NCBI GenBank assembly: GCA_025937075.1
Contig: JAICSD010000030.1
Location: 1 to 17,108 of the forward strand
Reading direction: 5' to 3'
DNA: 17,108 nt
DNA from: Vicinamibacteria bacterium
GTDB taxonomy: Bacteria; Acidobacteriota; Vicinamibacteria; Vicinamibacterales; 2-12-FULL-66-21
Shown here: positions 1 through 7,365 of the stretch, piece after piece
How positions within the stretch are numbered: the stretch's first letter is position 1
Layout of the letters: every line of letters begins with the position of its first letter
Translations under genes and position numbers: made by a program
Notes under the pieces: model-generated
Told to the model about the DNA's origin: nothing
Database searches by the model: none
What the model saw: the letters and a program-made list of their open reading frames with translations, nothing else

Positions 1-721
1 CCGTGAAGGCGCCTTTTTCGTGTCCGAAGATCTCGCTCTCGAGCAGCGTCTCCGGAATCGCCGCGCAGTTGATCGCGACGAACGGAACCGCCGCGCGCGG
101 GCTCAGCTCGTGAATCGTCTGGGCGACGAGCTCTTTGCCTGTGCCCGAATCTCCCCAGATCAGCACGGACGCCTGCGTCGGCGCCGACTGCTCGATCACG
201 CGATACACGCTGCGGATGCCGGGACTGTTGCCGATGATGCGGCCGAAGCTTCCCTGCTCGCGAAGCTGCCGCCGGAGCTGGCGCACCTCGCGCAGCGTTT
301 CCTGCCGCTCCACGGCCTTCTGCAGCAGGATGCGCAGCCGCTGCGGGTCGACGGGCTTACTGAGATAGTCGTATGCGCCTTCCTTGATCGCCTCGACGGC
401 GCTCTCGACGGTCCCTTGCGCCGTTAAGAGGATCAACGTCAAATCCGACAGTTGATCCTTCAGCGCGCGGAGCAACTCCAGGCCGCCCATGCGCGGCATC
501 ACGAGATCCGACACGATGATGGCCGGCCGGAAGGTCGTAATTTTCTGGAGCGCTTCCTCGCCGTTCGCGGCCTCGTCCGTTTGGAAACCCCACGCGCTCA
601 CGAGCTCCGTCAGTCCGACGCGCGTCGGCGGATCGTCCTCGACGATCAGAACGCGTTCGCTCGGCGACGCGCCGTTCGGCTCATCGGTGGACATGCGGTC
701 AATTTCTGTCAGTGTGGTCAC
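1..721 (-). CDS. Sigma-54-dependent response regulator, NtrC family (3' part outside window)
   Basis: DNA-binding response regulator expected to activate sigma-54 promoters. Numbered from the GTG at 721, a receiver domain covers about residues 20-135. It shows the acidic patch VEDD, the phospho-acceptor Asp72 in VSDLVMP, the switch Thr in LLTAQG and the conserved Lys in YLSKPVD. A linker helix rich in Arg and Gln follows, then the start of the AAA+ domain: IIGNSPGI, the Walker A motif GDSGTGKE and FGHEKGAFT, where the window ends inside the GAFTGA loop that contacts sigma-54. About 240 residues are visible; the rest of the AAA+ domain and the HTH are missing. Start: I prefer GTG 721 because AAAAGG lies 10 nt upstream. 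ATG 694 is the alternative but has no ribosome binding site. The gene diverges from the lipoprotein at 896, which has a -24/-12 promoter match. The partner kinase is not in view. Confidence 0.93.
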   Translation of the reverse strand, partial: MTTLTEIDRMSTDEPNGASPSERVLIVEDDPPTRVGLTELVSAWGFQTDEAANGEEALQKITTFRPAIIVSDLVMPRMGGLELLRALKDQLSDLTLILLTAQGTVESAVEAIKEGAYDYLSKPVDPQRLRILLQKAVERQETLREVRQLRRQLREQGSFGRIIGNSPGIRSVYRVIEQSAPTQASVLIWGDSGTGKELVAQTIHELSPRAAVPFVAINCAAIPETLLESEIFGHEKGAFT

Positions 722-731
722 AAGCTCGTTA

Positions 732-737
732 CCTTTT
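732..737 (-). promoter_or_regulatory. Ribosome binding site deciding the regulator start
   Basis: On the minus strand AAAAGG lies 10 nt before the GTG at 719-721. The in-frame ATG at 692-694 has no purine-rich element at a useful distance. This favours a product nine residues longer. The element is modest, so the choice is not certain. Confidence 0.4.
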
Positions 738-835
738 TAGTGCGAGTGTACCACCCGCCGGTAAATATTACTCGTTTTCAAAGCAGAGCTGAACGGTAAC
801 TTATGTGTACCTTATTGATGTGCTCGGCCTCTCCG

Positions 836-851
836 GGGTACGCCCATTGCA
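836..851 (+). promoter_or_regulatory. Putative sigma-54 (-24/-12) promoter
   Basis: The sequence GGGTACG-CCCA-TTGCA aligns with the sigma-54 consensus TGGCACG-N4-TTGCW. Five of seven positions match in the -24 block and all five in the -12 block. The invariant GG (837-838) and GC (849-850) are separated by exactly 10 nt. Transcription would begin near 862, leaving a leader of about 34 nt before the ATG at 896. The site faces the lipoprotein gene and lies between that gene and a divergent NtrC-type activator. The match is seen in the sequence; function is inferred. No enhancer site could be identified. Confidence 0.55.
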
Positions 852-884
852 CCTGCTGAGCTGAAGAGTCGCGATGCGGCTTCT

Positions 885-889
885 GGAGG
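885..889 (+). promoter_or_regulatory. Ribosome binding site of the lipoprotein gene
   Basis: GGAGG lies 6 nt before the ATG at 896. An in-frame GTG at 893 is only 3 nt from this element, too close to be used, so the ATG is taken as the start. Confidence 0.75.
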
Positions 890-895
890 ACAGTG

Positions 896-1582
896 ATGAA
901 ACGAGCACTGATTGCGCTATGCAGCCTTGCGGCCGTTGCCGCGTGCGCCGCGGACGCGAGCTCCCTCGCGGCCGGCGGATCGGCCGCGACGCCGGCGGCC
1001 GCGTCCGAAGCAGCCACGGCTGCCGAAGCGGGACGCGCCGTAACGACCGGGGACGATTATCGTGAGGTGACGATTCCGGCAGGTACGGTGCTGCCGGTGG
1101 ATCTGGAAACGTCGGTCGGTTCGGATACGAGCCGCGTGGAACAGCCGGTTCGCGGCGCGCTTCGCCGCGCGGTCGTCGTCCACGGCAGCCAGGTGCTGCC
1201 GGCGGGCACGGCCGTCTTCGGCCACGTCACGCGCGCCGAGCGCCCCGGGAAGATCAAGGGACGCGGGCTGATCGCGATGCGCTTCACGCAGATCGACGCG
1301 CCGGGTGAAGGACGCGCGCGGATGAGCACGGCGACGGTCTCCCGGATCGCGCCTGCCACGAAACAAAAGGATGCGCTGACGATTATCGCGCCCGCCGCCG
1401 GCGGCGCCCTCGTCGGCCGCGTCGTGGGCGGCAAGAAGGGCGCGCGCGAAGGCGCGTTGATCGGCGGCGGTGCGGGGACCGCCTACGTCCTCTCGACCCG
1501 AGGCAAGGACATCCGCCTCGGACGAGGCGCCAACCTCGGCGTCCGTCTGACGGCTCCCCTCGTCGTGCGACTGCGCAGGTAA
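896..1582 (+). CDS. Putative lipoprotein with glycine-zipper-like C-terminal region, function unknown
   Basis: Encodes 228 residues. The N-terminus has a Lys-Arg n-region, a hydrophobic core and a lipobox-like VAAC ending near residue 17, so it is probably an exported lipoprotein; ordinary signal peptidase I cleavage at the many Ala residues is also possible. A low-complexity Ala/Ser/Gly segment runs to about residue 55. A beta-rich middle follows, opening with IPAGTVLPVDLETSV, a pattern met in secreted proteins of Acidobacteria without known role. Near residues 165-200 is a Gly/Ala-rich stretch (GGALVGRVVGGKKG, GALIGGGAGTAYVL) resembling a glycine-zipper membrane segment. I do not recognise a named family. 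The strong ribosome binding site and the -24/-12 promoter suggest regulated expression under the neighbouring NtrC-type regulator, perhaps in an envelope response. Confidence 0.8.
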   Translation: MKRALIALCSLAAVAACAADASSLAAGGSAATPAAASEAATAAEAGRAVTTGDDYREVTIPAGTVLPVDLETSVGSDTSRVEQPVRGALRRAVVVHGSQVLPAGTAVFGHVTRAERPGKIKGRGLIAMRFTQIDAPGEGRARMSTATVSRIAPATKQKDALTIIAPAAGGALVGRVVGGKKGAREGALIGGGAGTAYVLSTRGKDIRLGRGANLGVRLTAPLVVRLRR

Positions 1583-1638
1583 CTCCCAACGCCCAATCCC
1601 CAATTCCCAAATCGGTTTCGGAGTTGGAGTTGGGAGTT
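1581..1638. repeat. 10-bp inverted repeat made of two heptameric arrays, possible hairpin
   Basis: AACTCCCAAC (1581-1590) and GTTGGGAGTT (1629-1638) are perfect reverse complements separated by 38 nt; the left arm overlaps the TAA stop of the lipoprotein gene. The left half is a period-7 array (CCCAACG, CCCAATC, CCCAATT, CCCAAAT at 1585-1612). The right half is a similar array of the complementary type (GAGTTGG, AGTTGGG, AGTTAGA at 1621-1641). Shifted pairings, such as CCCAATTCC with GGAGTTGGG, are also possible. No T-tract follows, so a classical intrinsic terminator is not supported. Confidence 0.65.
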
Positions 1639-1643
1639 AGAAT
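1638..1643 (+). promoter_or_regulatory. TAGAAT, possible -10 element for a leaderless transcript
   Basis: TAGAAT differs by one base from TATAAT and ends 5 nt before the GTG start at 1649. If it is a -10 element, transcription would begin at or next to the start codon, and that codon has no convincing ribosome binding site. No clear -35 hexamer was found. This is a suggestion only. Confidence 0.25.
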
Positions 1644-1648
1644 CGAGC

Positions 1649-2437
1649 GTGCTCGAGCCAACGCCGGAGCAGCGGCTGCCCGATGCGCCGCTGCCCGGTG
1701 AAGGCGCGCCACCGGGCGGCGCGCGGTGGCGTCCCCGGATTCTCCCGGTCGAACGCGCCGCCGCTCTCTTCGAAGTCATCCTCTGCTCCGGTTTTCCCAC
1801 GCAGTTCATCATCGTCTCGGTCCTGACGACCTTCGGGATGCGGCCGCGGCTGGCGGACGGATCGCTGTCCCCGCACTTCGTGTTCGCGCTGACGCTGGTG
1901 GACACGCTGCTGCTCGTCGCGTTCGTCTGCTTCTTCCTGCGTGCACATCGTGAGTCGATCCGGGCGACGCTCTTCGGCTGGAGGCCCGCTCGTGAAGTGG
2001 TGTTCGGGCTGTTTCTGATCCCGGCGTCGTTCGTGGTGATCGTTGTCGTCCTGCTGGTCGTACAGATCGTCGCGCCGTCGCTGCACAACGTCGCGCACAA
2101 TCCGCTGCAGGATCTGGCGAAGACGCGCGTGGACGCGATCGTGCTCGCGCTCGTCGTGATGATCGCCGGGGGTATTCGCGAGGAAATTCAGCGCGGGTTC
2201 GTGCTGCGGCGATTCGAACAGTATCTCGGCGGGGGCGCGGCCGGCCTCGTCATCTTCAGCGCGCTGTTCGGACTCGGCCACATCGAGCAGGGATACGACG
2301 TCTCGCTCGCGACCGCCGTGCTCGGGGCCTTCTGGGGCGGGGTCTACCTGAAGCGCCGCTCGGTGATCGGTCCGATGGTTGGACACGCCGGATTCAACCT
2401 GGCCGAGGTGCTGAAGTTCGTGATGATTGGGGCCTGA
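1649..2437 (+). CDS. CPBP-family intramembrane glutamic endopeptidase (Abi/Rce1-like)
   Basis: Encodes a polytopic membrane protein of 262 residues, a usual size for the CPBP (Rce1/Abi) family of intramembrane proteases. Several hydrophobic segments are visible, the clearest at about 36-62, 78-98, 115-142, 162-174 and 195-210. The family motifs are present: motif 1 around residues 177-183 (REEIQRG), motif 2 as F207-x3-H211 and motif 3 as H246-AGF-N250. Motif 1 is unusual: aligned on the RG pair, the two Glu residues sit one place later than in the classical EExxxR. The first 30 residues are Pro/Gly-rich and probably cytosolic. The start is GTG 1649, with no clear ribosome binding site. The next gene begins 2 bp after the stop, so the two are probably co-transcribed. 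The substrate is unknown; bacterial members often act on exported or prenylated peptides. Confidence 0.85.
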   Translation: MLEPTPEQRLPDAPLPGEGAPPGGARWRPRILPVERAAALFEVILCSGFPTQFIIVSVLTTFGMRPRLADGSLSPHFVFALTLVDTLLLVAFVCFFLRAHRESIRATLFGWRPAREVVFGLFLIPASFVVIVVVLLVVQIVAPSLHNVAHNPLQDLAKTRVDAIVLALVVMIAGGIREEIQRGFVLRRFEQYLGGGAAGLVIFSALFGLGHIEQGYDVSLATAVLGAFWGGVYLKRRSVIGPMVGHAGFNLAEVLKFVMIGA

Positions 2438-2439
2438 GC

Positions 2440-3831
2440 GTGCCGACCCGGACCGAGCGCCTCGTCCTGCTCGCTGTCTTTGTGCTGTCGCTCCCGCTCG
2501 TCACGACGCGCATCTATTCGTCGGACGAGATTCAGTACTTCGCGTACCTGCGCTCGCTCTGGTTCGATCGGGATCTCTCGTTCGAAAACGAGTACCGGTA
2601 CTTCTACGATCGCAACATCGCCCGGTCGGAAGGCTTTCACGAGACCTTTCTCGAAAGGACGACGGAGGCGGGCCGGCGGGTGAATTTCGGCACGATCGGC
2701 TGCGCGATCCTGTGGTCCCCCTTCTATCTGGCGGGCGACGTCGCCGCGCGGGTGCTCCACGCGGCAGGACGTCCGGTGCAGGTCGACGGGTTCTCGAAGC
2801 CCTACATCGCGGCCGTGGCGTACGCCTCGGCATTCTACGCTGCCGCCGCACTCGCGCTGGCGATTTCGTCGTCCGCACTGCTCGGCCTGCGAGGCGTCGC
2901 GGCGGCCGTCGCCGTCTGGCTCGGCACACCGCTGCTCTTCTACATGTACGTGGCACCTCCGATGTCGCACGCATGCTCGGCATTCGCGCTGGCGTTGTTC
3001 GTGTACGTGTGGCTGCGCGTCCGGCAGACGTGGTCGATCAGAGGGGCCGCTGCGCTCGGGGCCGCGGGCGCCCTGATGGCCATGGTCCGCGAACAGGACC
3101 TGTTCTTCGTTCTGGGGCCGGTCGTCGACTTCGGCATCACGCTGCTTCGCCCAATGCTGCACAGGGCAGCGGACGACAGGGACTACGCCGAGGTTGCGCG
3201 TCCCCTCCGGACCATCGTCGCGGCGGTTGCCGCATTTGCGGCCGTGTTCATCCCGCAGGCGGTCGCGTATCTGCGTCTGAACGGGCATCTGGGACCATCG
3301 CGGCTCGTGATTCGCAAGATGGCGTGGACCGCTCCGCACGCACTTCAGGTGCTCACGTCGCCCGAGCACGGCTTCTTCGTCTGGACGCCGCTCGCGGCGA
3401 TCGCGCTCGGCGGGCTGATCTGGATGGCGTTCGGTCACCGACGCCAGGTCGCCGTCTGCATGCTGCTGATGTACGCGTCGCAGGTGTACGTCAGCGGGAG
3501 CGTCGAGTCGTGGACGGTCGCGGGCGGTTACGGCCAGCGGCGCTTCGTGGCGCTCGCCGCGCTGCTCGTCATCGGCCTGGCGGCGCTGCAGGAAGGTGCG
3601 CGCCGTGTCGCCGCGAGAACGATCGTCGGCGTCCTGACCGTCATCGCCATCTACTGGAACGTCGCTCTCATCGCCGAATTCGGCACCGGCCTGATGGATC
3701 GGCAGCGGCTCTCCCCCGGACAGAACGCCTACGACGCGTTCGTGACGCTGCCGCGTGACGCGCCGTCGCTCCTGTATCGCTATGTGTTCGACCGCGCATC
3801 GTTCTACCGCCCGCCGCGAGCGACACCCTGA
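2440..3831 (+). CDS. Polytopic membrane protein, probable GT-C-type glycosyltransferase
   Basis: Encodes 463 residues with about ten hydrophobic segments, in keeping with GT-C glycosyltransferases that use polyprenyl-phosphate sugars at the periplasmic face. Just after the first membrane segment, residues 27-30 read SSDE. The Asp29-Glu30 pair lies where GT39/PMT-type enzymes carry their catalytic acidic residues, and an aromatic and charged loop follows (about 31-75). The C-terminal part contains further membrane helices and a short soluble tail. GTG 2440 is 2 bp after the stop of the protease gene, giving a likely two-gene operon. Similarity to the GT39-type protein at 9893 is limited to topology and the Asp-Glu pair. 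It could also be an uncharacterised membrane protein of the same fold with another role. Confidence 0.75.
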   Translation: MPTRTERLVLLAVFVLSLPLVTTRIYSSDEIQYFAYLRSLWFDRDLSFENEYRYFYDRNIARSEGFHETFLERTTEAGRRVNFGTIGCAILWSPFYLAGDVAARVLHAAGRPVQVDGFSKPYIAAVAYASAFYAAAALALAISSSALLGLRGVAAAVAVWLGTPLLFYMYVAPPMSHACSAFALALFVYVWLRVRQTWSIRGAAALGAAGALMAMVREQDLFFVLGPVVDFGITLLRPMLHRAADDRDYAEVARPLRTIVAAVAAFAAVFIPQAVAYLRLNGHLGPSRLVIRKMAWTAPHALQVLTSPEHGFFVWTPLAAIALGGLIWMAFGHRRQVAVCMLLMYASQVYVSGSVESWTVAGGYGQRRFVALAALLVIGLAALQEGARRVAARTIVGVLTVIAIYWNVALIAEFGTGLMDRQRLSPGQNAYDAFVTLPRDAPSLLYRYVFDRASFYRPPRATP

Positions 3832-3882
3832 TCGATTGCCGGTAACATGTAGCGTTGGCAGGAGCGACCTGCTGTCGCGACA

Positions 3883-3933
3883 GATCTCACGCAGAGGCCG
3901 CAACAGAGCAGAGGCCGCGCGGATCTCACGCAG
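3883..3933 (+). repeat. Short interspersed direct repeats in the spacer before the glycan cluster
   Basis: The spacer 3832-3977 has no gene. It holds two copies of GATCTCACGCAG (3883-3894 and 3922-3933) and two copies of GCAGAGGCCGC (3891-3901 and 3908-3918). The core CACGCAGAGG resembles short intergenic repeats I have seen in many bacterial genomes, including cyanobacteria. The unit is degenerate and no clean tandem array is left. Just upstream, GCAGG-AGCGA-CCTGC could form a small 5-bp hairpin. No promoter could be assigned here. Confidence 0.55.
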
Positions 3934-3977
3934 CGCGGCACGCGCAGATGTGGCGCCTCGAGGATCTGACATTCGCC

Positions 3978-5153
3978 GTGCGCATTCTGTACCTGGCCGA
4001 TATCCGATTTCCGCTCGAACGTGCCAACGGGATCCAGTCGATGGAAACCTGCCACGCGCTCGCCGCGCGAGGACATCACGTGGTGCTGCTCGTGCGCCCC
4101 GACACGCACGAGCCCCGCCGCGATCCATTCGAGTTCTACGATCTGCCGCGGCTCGATCGGCTGCGCATCGAATCGATGCCGATGAGCGGACCACCGGCGT
4201 CGCGCCGGGCCATGTACCTGACGTTCGCGCTTGGACGATCCCTCGGACGCGCGCGTCAGGACCTGATCTTCACGCGCGACCTCGGGATCGCCTCGCTCCT
4301 GCTGCAGGTCCCTCGCGGGCTCCGGGCGCCCGTCGTCTATGAAGCGCACGGCGTTGCCGCGGATACCGCGGATGCGCTGCCAGCATTGCTGACCGGCGCG
4401 CCTCGTGCGTCCCAACGAAAGCTGGCGCGGCTCGCGAGACGCGAGGCGCGGGTCTGGCGCGACGCGGACGGCTACGTCACGATCACGGACGGCCTGGCGC
4501 GCGAGCTGACGCGCCGTTTTGGCGCGCGCGCGCGCCTCGCAACCGTGCCGGATGGCGCACGCATCCGCGACACGCTGCCCCGATCCGCGCCGCCTGGCGC
4601 ATTCACGATCGGCTATGCTGGCCACCTCTACCCGTGGAAAGGGGCGGATCTCGTCATCGAAGCGGTCGCCGCGCTGACCGACACGCGCGGGCTCATCGTG
4701 GGAGGACACCCCGCCGAACTGGATCTGGCGCGTCTCGACGCGCTCGCGCGCACGCTCGATTGCGCGTCGCGCCTCACGTTCACAGGCCTCGTGCCGCCGG
4801 CCGAAGCGCGCCGCCGCCTGCGCGACGCGCACGTGCTCGTGCTGCCCAATCCGCAATCAGCGATTTCCTCGCAGTTCACGTCTCCGCTGAAGCTGTTCGA
4901 GTACATGGCGTCCGGGCGCCCGATCGTCGCGAGCGATCTGCCGTCGATCCGCGAAGTCCTCACGGACGGCCACAACGGCATTCTCGTCGAACCGGGAAAT
5001 CCGCAGGCGCTCACGGCAGCGATCCGGCGGATACAGGAGGACAGCGCGCTCGGCGACCGGCTCGCGCGCCAGGCGCTGGCGGACGTGCGCGAGTTCACGT
5101 GGGACCGCCGGGCGGCGCGTCTCGAGCAGTTGTTCCATCAGGTCGCCGCGTGA
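3978..5153 (+). CDS. Glycosyltransferase family 4 (GT-B fold)
   Basis: Predicted retaining glycosyltransferase of 391 residues that moves a sugar from a nucleotide-sugar to a glycan or lipid acceptor at the cytoplasmic membrane face. The N-terminal Rossmann half opens with MRILYLADIRFP and the Gly-containing acceptor loop ERANGIQS. The C-terminal half has GYAGHLYPWKG (212-222) and the donor-site segment SPLKLFEYMASGRP (302-315), with Glu308 as the second Glu of the EX7E pair; the first Glu position is Phe300. Start: GTG 3978 puts the first beta strand at the N-terminus, as is normal for the family, with GAGG 14 nt upstream. An ATG at 3948 and one at 3855 would add tails of no evident homology. 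The gene opens the five-gene overlapping set, and its stop overlaps the methyltransferase start. Confidence 0.88.
   Translation: MRILYLADIRFPLERANGIQSMETCHALAARGHHVVLLVRPDTHEPRRDPFEFYDLPRLDRLRIESMPMSGPPASRRAMYLTFALGRSLGRARQDLIFTRDLGIASLLLQVPRGLRAPVVYEAHGVAADTADALPALLTGAPRASQRKLARLARREARVWRDADGYVTITDGLARELTRRFGARARLATVPDGARIRDTLPRSAPPGAFTIGYAGHLYPWKGADLVIEAVAALTDTRGLIVGGHPAELDLARLDALARTLDCASRLTFTGLVPPAEARRRLRDAHVLVLPNPQSAISSQFTSPLKLFEYMASGRPIVASDLPSIREVLTDGHNGILVEPGNPQALTAAIRRIQEDSALGDRLARQALADVREFTWDRRAARLEQLFHQVAA
4880..4910 (+). repeat. 31-bp direct repeat, copy 1 (in GT4 donor-site segment)
   Basis: This 31-bp stretch is identical base for base to 7086-7116, in the same reading frame of another GT4 gene. 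It encodes the SPLKLFEYMA segment. After one mismatch the next six bases (CCGGGC) also agree. Outside it the two genes are clearly diverged. Confidence 0.85.
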
Positions 5154-6211
5154 TCTCCGAGTACCTGCGATCGATCATTCGATGCCCGGAGTGCCGGGGT
5201 ACTCTGCAACAGGGATCGGATGCGCTCGTGTGCGGCACCTGCGGCGGCCGGTATGATGCATCCGCGCGCGAGTTCCTGGATCTCCGCCCGGAGACGGGAT
5301 TCCAGGAACGCACCAAGTACCTGGACGCGGATCTGCACGCGGACGCACGCCACGAGCACGTGTCGCCGCCGCTCCTCGGATCGAAGATCCGCAACGACAT
5401 GCTGCGGGAGTACCTCTCGCCGCGTCCCGACGATGCGGTGATCGATCTGGGCTGCGGCAGCGGACGGGCACTCCTGTGGAACCGCGACTGGCACGCGCGG
5501 CTCGTTGGCGTGGATGTCAGTCCGTTCTTCGCCGAAGAGGCGAGGAACGAAATCGATCTCCTGCTCGGGGATCTGCGCCGCCTCCCATTCGCCGATGCGA
5601 CATTCACGAAAGCGTACTCGCTCGACGTGCTCGAGCATCTCTCGCCCGGCGCGCTGAAGCGCATGCTGGCCGAGGCGTCACGCGTCCTCGCACCCGGTGG
5701 TCAGCTCTTCATCTACACGCACGTCAGGAAGAACGCGCCGATCGCGAAAGGCCTCCGGTGGATCAACGCGCTGGCGCGCCGTCTCGATCGGGCCGGGCTC
5801 ATCGACCTTCGCCAGGAGCACCTGCGCAAGTCCGATCATCTCAATCCGCTCGCCGACATCCCCGAGCTGCGCCGCGTCGCCTCGGACGCCGGCTTCAGAA
5901 TCGTCCGCATCCGGTACTACACGCCGCTGGTCGGCGGATTCGTGGAGAACATCCTGATGCGGATCGCCGAACGGCACATGGCACGTCGCGCCGCGAAGCG
6001 TCTTACCGCTCGCGTGCCGATGGACGACGTGGATCGTGTGGCGATCAAGGAGGCGCGCACGTCGGCGAAGGCGCGGATCGCCCGCAGCCCATCCACTCGA
6101 GCGGTGCTCGAAGCGCTCACGGCGGCCATGAAGCTGGATCTCCTGCTGTTCGGATCGATCGAGTCGGGCCCCTTCTTCGCGCTGCTCGAGAAATCTGCGG
6201 CGCGCGGATGA
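5150..6211 (+). CDS. Class I SAM-dependent methyltransferase with N-terminal zinc ribbon
   Basis: Encodes 353 residues. A Trm112-like zinc ribbon opens the protein: Cys12-x2-Cys15, then Cys28-x2-Cys31. A Rossmann methyltransferase domain follows, with motif I DLGCGSGR (99-106), the acidic end of strand 2 in VGVDVS, the LLGDLRRLPF segment and the post-II region LDVLEHLSPG. A C-terminal extension of roughly 120 residues is rich in Arg and Ala with a hydrophobic helix near the end (LDLLLFGSIESGPFF), possibly for membrane contact. Such ribbon-plus-methyltransferase proteins occur in surface-glycan clusters and may methylate a sugar or a lipid-linked glycan; a quinone or other small-molecule substrate is an alternative. 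The GTG start overlaps the upstream stop by 4 bp, with AGG 8 nt upstream. The same frame is open further upstream, but that would run back through the GT4 gene. Confidence 0.85.
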   Translation: MISEYLRSIIRCPECRGTLQQGSDALVCGTCGGRYDASAREFLDLRPETGFQERTKYLDADLHADARHEHVSPPLLGSKIRNDMLREYLSPRPDDAVIDLGCGSGRALLWNRDWHARLVGVDVSPFFAEEARNEIDLLLGDLRRLPFADATFTKAYSLDVLEHLSPGALKRMLAEASRVLAPGGQLFIYTHVRKNAPIAKGLRWINALARRLDRAGLIDLRQEHLRKSDHLNPLADIPELRRVASDAGFRIVRIRYYTPLVGGFVENILMRIAERHMARRAAKRLTARVPMDDVDRVAIKEARTSAKARIARSPSTRAVLEALTAAMKLDLLLFGSIESGPFFALLEKSAARG

Positions 6212-7365
6212 AGATCCTCTACTCGGCAATCGATCAGCCAGTGCCTGGGACGAAGGGCGGCTCGATCCACGTCAAAGCCGTAGCCGAAGGACTCGCCGCG
6301 CTCGGCCATGATGTGACGACGCTCACGGCTGGCCCAGCATTGGAGGAGGCGCTGGACGACGGCCCGGTGCGATGGATCGCCTTGCCGCCGCCGTTCGGCT
6401 CGACGCATCTGCGCCTCGCGCGAGCAGCGCAGATCGCCCGCATTGTCCAGGGGCTCCGCCCCGACGTCGTCATGGAGCGCTATCACAACTTCGGCGGCGA
6501 AGCGCTCGTCGCCGCGCGGAGGGTGGGCGCGATCGCCGTGCTCGAAGTGAACGCGCCCGTCATCGATCACCTCGGCTCGCGCAAGACGCTCGTCGATCGC
6601 GCGCTGATCGTGCAGCCGATGCGACGCTGGCGCGAACACCTCTGCCATCTCGCCGACATCATCGTCTCTCCCTCCGCGGAGATCCTGCCGCCGGACACGC
6701 CCCGCGATCGGATCGCCGTGCTCGAGTGGGGTGCCGACACCGGCCGCTTCCGGCCGGATGCTCCGGACCGATCGCCGTATGTGCGCCCGGAGGTCGATCT
6801 GCTTGCCGCCTTCGCGGGCGCATTCCGGAGCTGGCATGGCGCCCTTCACCTCGTGCGCGCCGTTCGTGAGCTGCACCGGCGAGGCGAGACGAGGATTGGC
6901 GCGGTCCTGATCGGCGACGGCCCGGAGCTTCCGCTGGTACGCGCTGAGGCGGCCGGACTCGACACGGTCGTGTTCACTGGTCCGCTGCCGCACGCGCAGA
7001 TGCCAGGAGCGCTCGCGGCGGCGGATGTGGGCGTAGCGCCGTTCGATCCGTCCCGGCACGCGCCGCTGTCGCTGGGCTTTTATTGGTCTCCGCTGAAGCT
7101 GTTCGAGTACATGGCGGCCGGGCTCCCCGTGGTCGCGCCCGCGATCGACCGCATTCCGGCGCTCGTGCAACATGACGTCGAAGGAATCCTTTACGATCCA
7201 GAGAAGCCTGATTCGCTGGCCGAGAGCCTCGTGACGCTGCGCGACGCCGATCTCCGCCGAAGGCTGGGCGCGGCAGCTCGCGCGCGCGCCGTCCGGGACT
7301 ACAGCTGGCTGGCGCACTGCCGCGCGCTCGATGCGGCGTTCCGCGCCGTTCGGCCGACCGCATGA
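6208..7365 (+). CDS. Glycosyltransferase family 4 (GT-B fold)
   Basis: Encodes 385 residues. The N-terminal half begins MKILYSAIDQPVPGTKGGS, with the acceptor-side glycine loop GGSIHV (17-22). The C-terminal half has FAGAFRSWHG (202-211), IGDGPE (235-240) and SPLKLFEYMAAGLP (294-307), where Glu300 is the second Glu of EX7E and Tyr292 takes the place of the first. It is a paralogue of the GT4 at 3978 and shares a 31-bp identical segment with it. The product is predicted to be cytosolic or membrane-peripheral and to add one sugar in the glycan made by this cluster; donor and acceptor cannot be told from sequence. ATG 6208 overlaps the methyltransferase stop (ATGA), with little Shine-Dalgarno sequence, so translation probably depends on coupling. 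Confidence 0.9.
   Translation: MKILYSAIDQPVPGTKGGSIHVKAVAEGLAALGHDVTTLTAGPALEEALDDGPVRWIALPPPFGSTHLRLARAAQIARIVQGLRPDVVMERYHNFGGEALVAARRVGAIAVLEVNAPVIDHLGSRKTLVDRALIVQPMRRWREHLCHLADIIVSPSAEILPPDTPRDRIAVLEWGADTGRFRPDAPDRSPYVRPEVDLLAAFAGAFRSWHGALHLVRAVRELHRRGETRIGAVLIGDGPELPLVRAEAAGLDTVVFTGPLPHAQMPGALAAADVGVAPFDPSRHAPLSLGFYWSPLKLFEYMAAGLPVVAPAIDRIPALVQHDVEGILYDPEKPDSLAESLVTLRDADLRRRLGAAARARAVRDYSWLAHCRALDAAFRAVRPTA
7086..7116 (+). repeat. 31-bp direct repeat, copy 2 (in GT4 donor-site segment)
   Basis: Identical to 4880-4910 and in the same codon register. It lies 2,206 bp downstream of copy 1 and encodes the same ten-residue donor-site segment. Confidence 0.85.

Noticed and set aside
3857..3874. 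TGGCAGG...CCTGC before the first GT4 gene as a sigma-54 promoter
   Set aside because: The GG and GC pairs are 12 nt apart rather than 10, and the -12 block lacks TTGC.
2344..4194. 616-codon open frame on the minus strand opposite the protease and GT-C genes
   Set aside because: It is antisense to two well-supported membrane protein genes, its product is rich in Arg, Asp and Gly without domain signatures, and long antisense frames are expected at this GC content.
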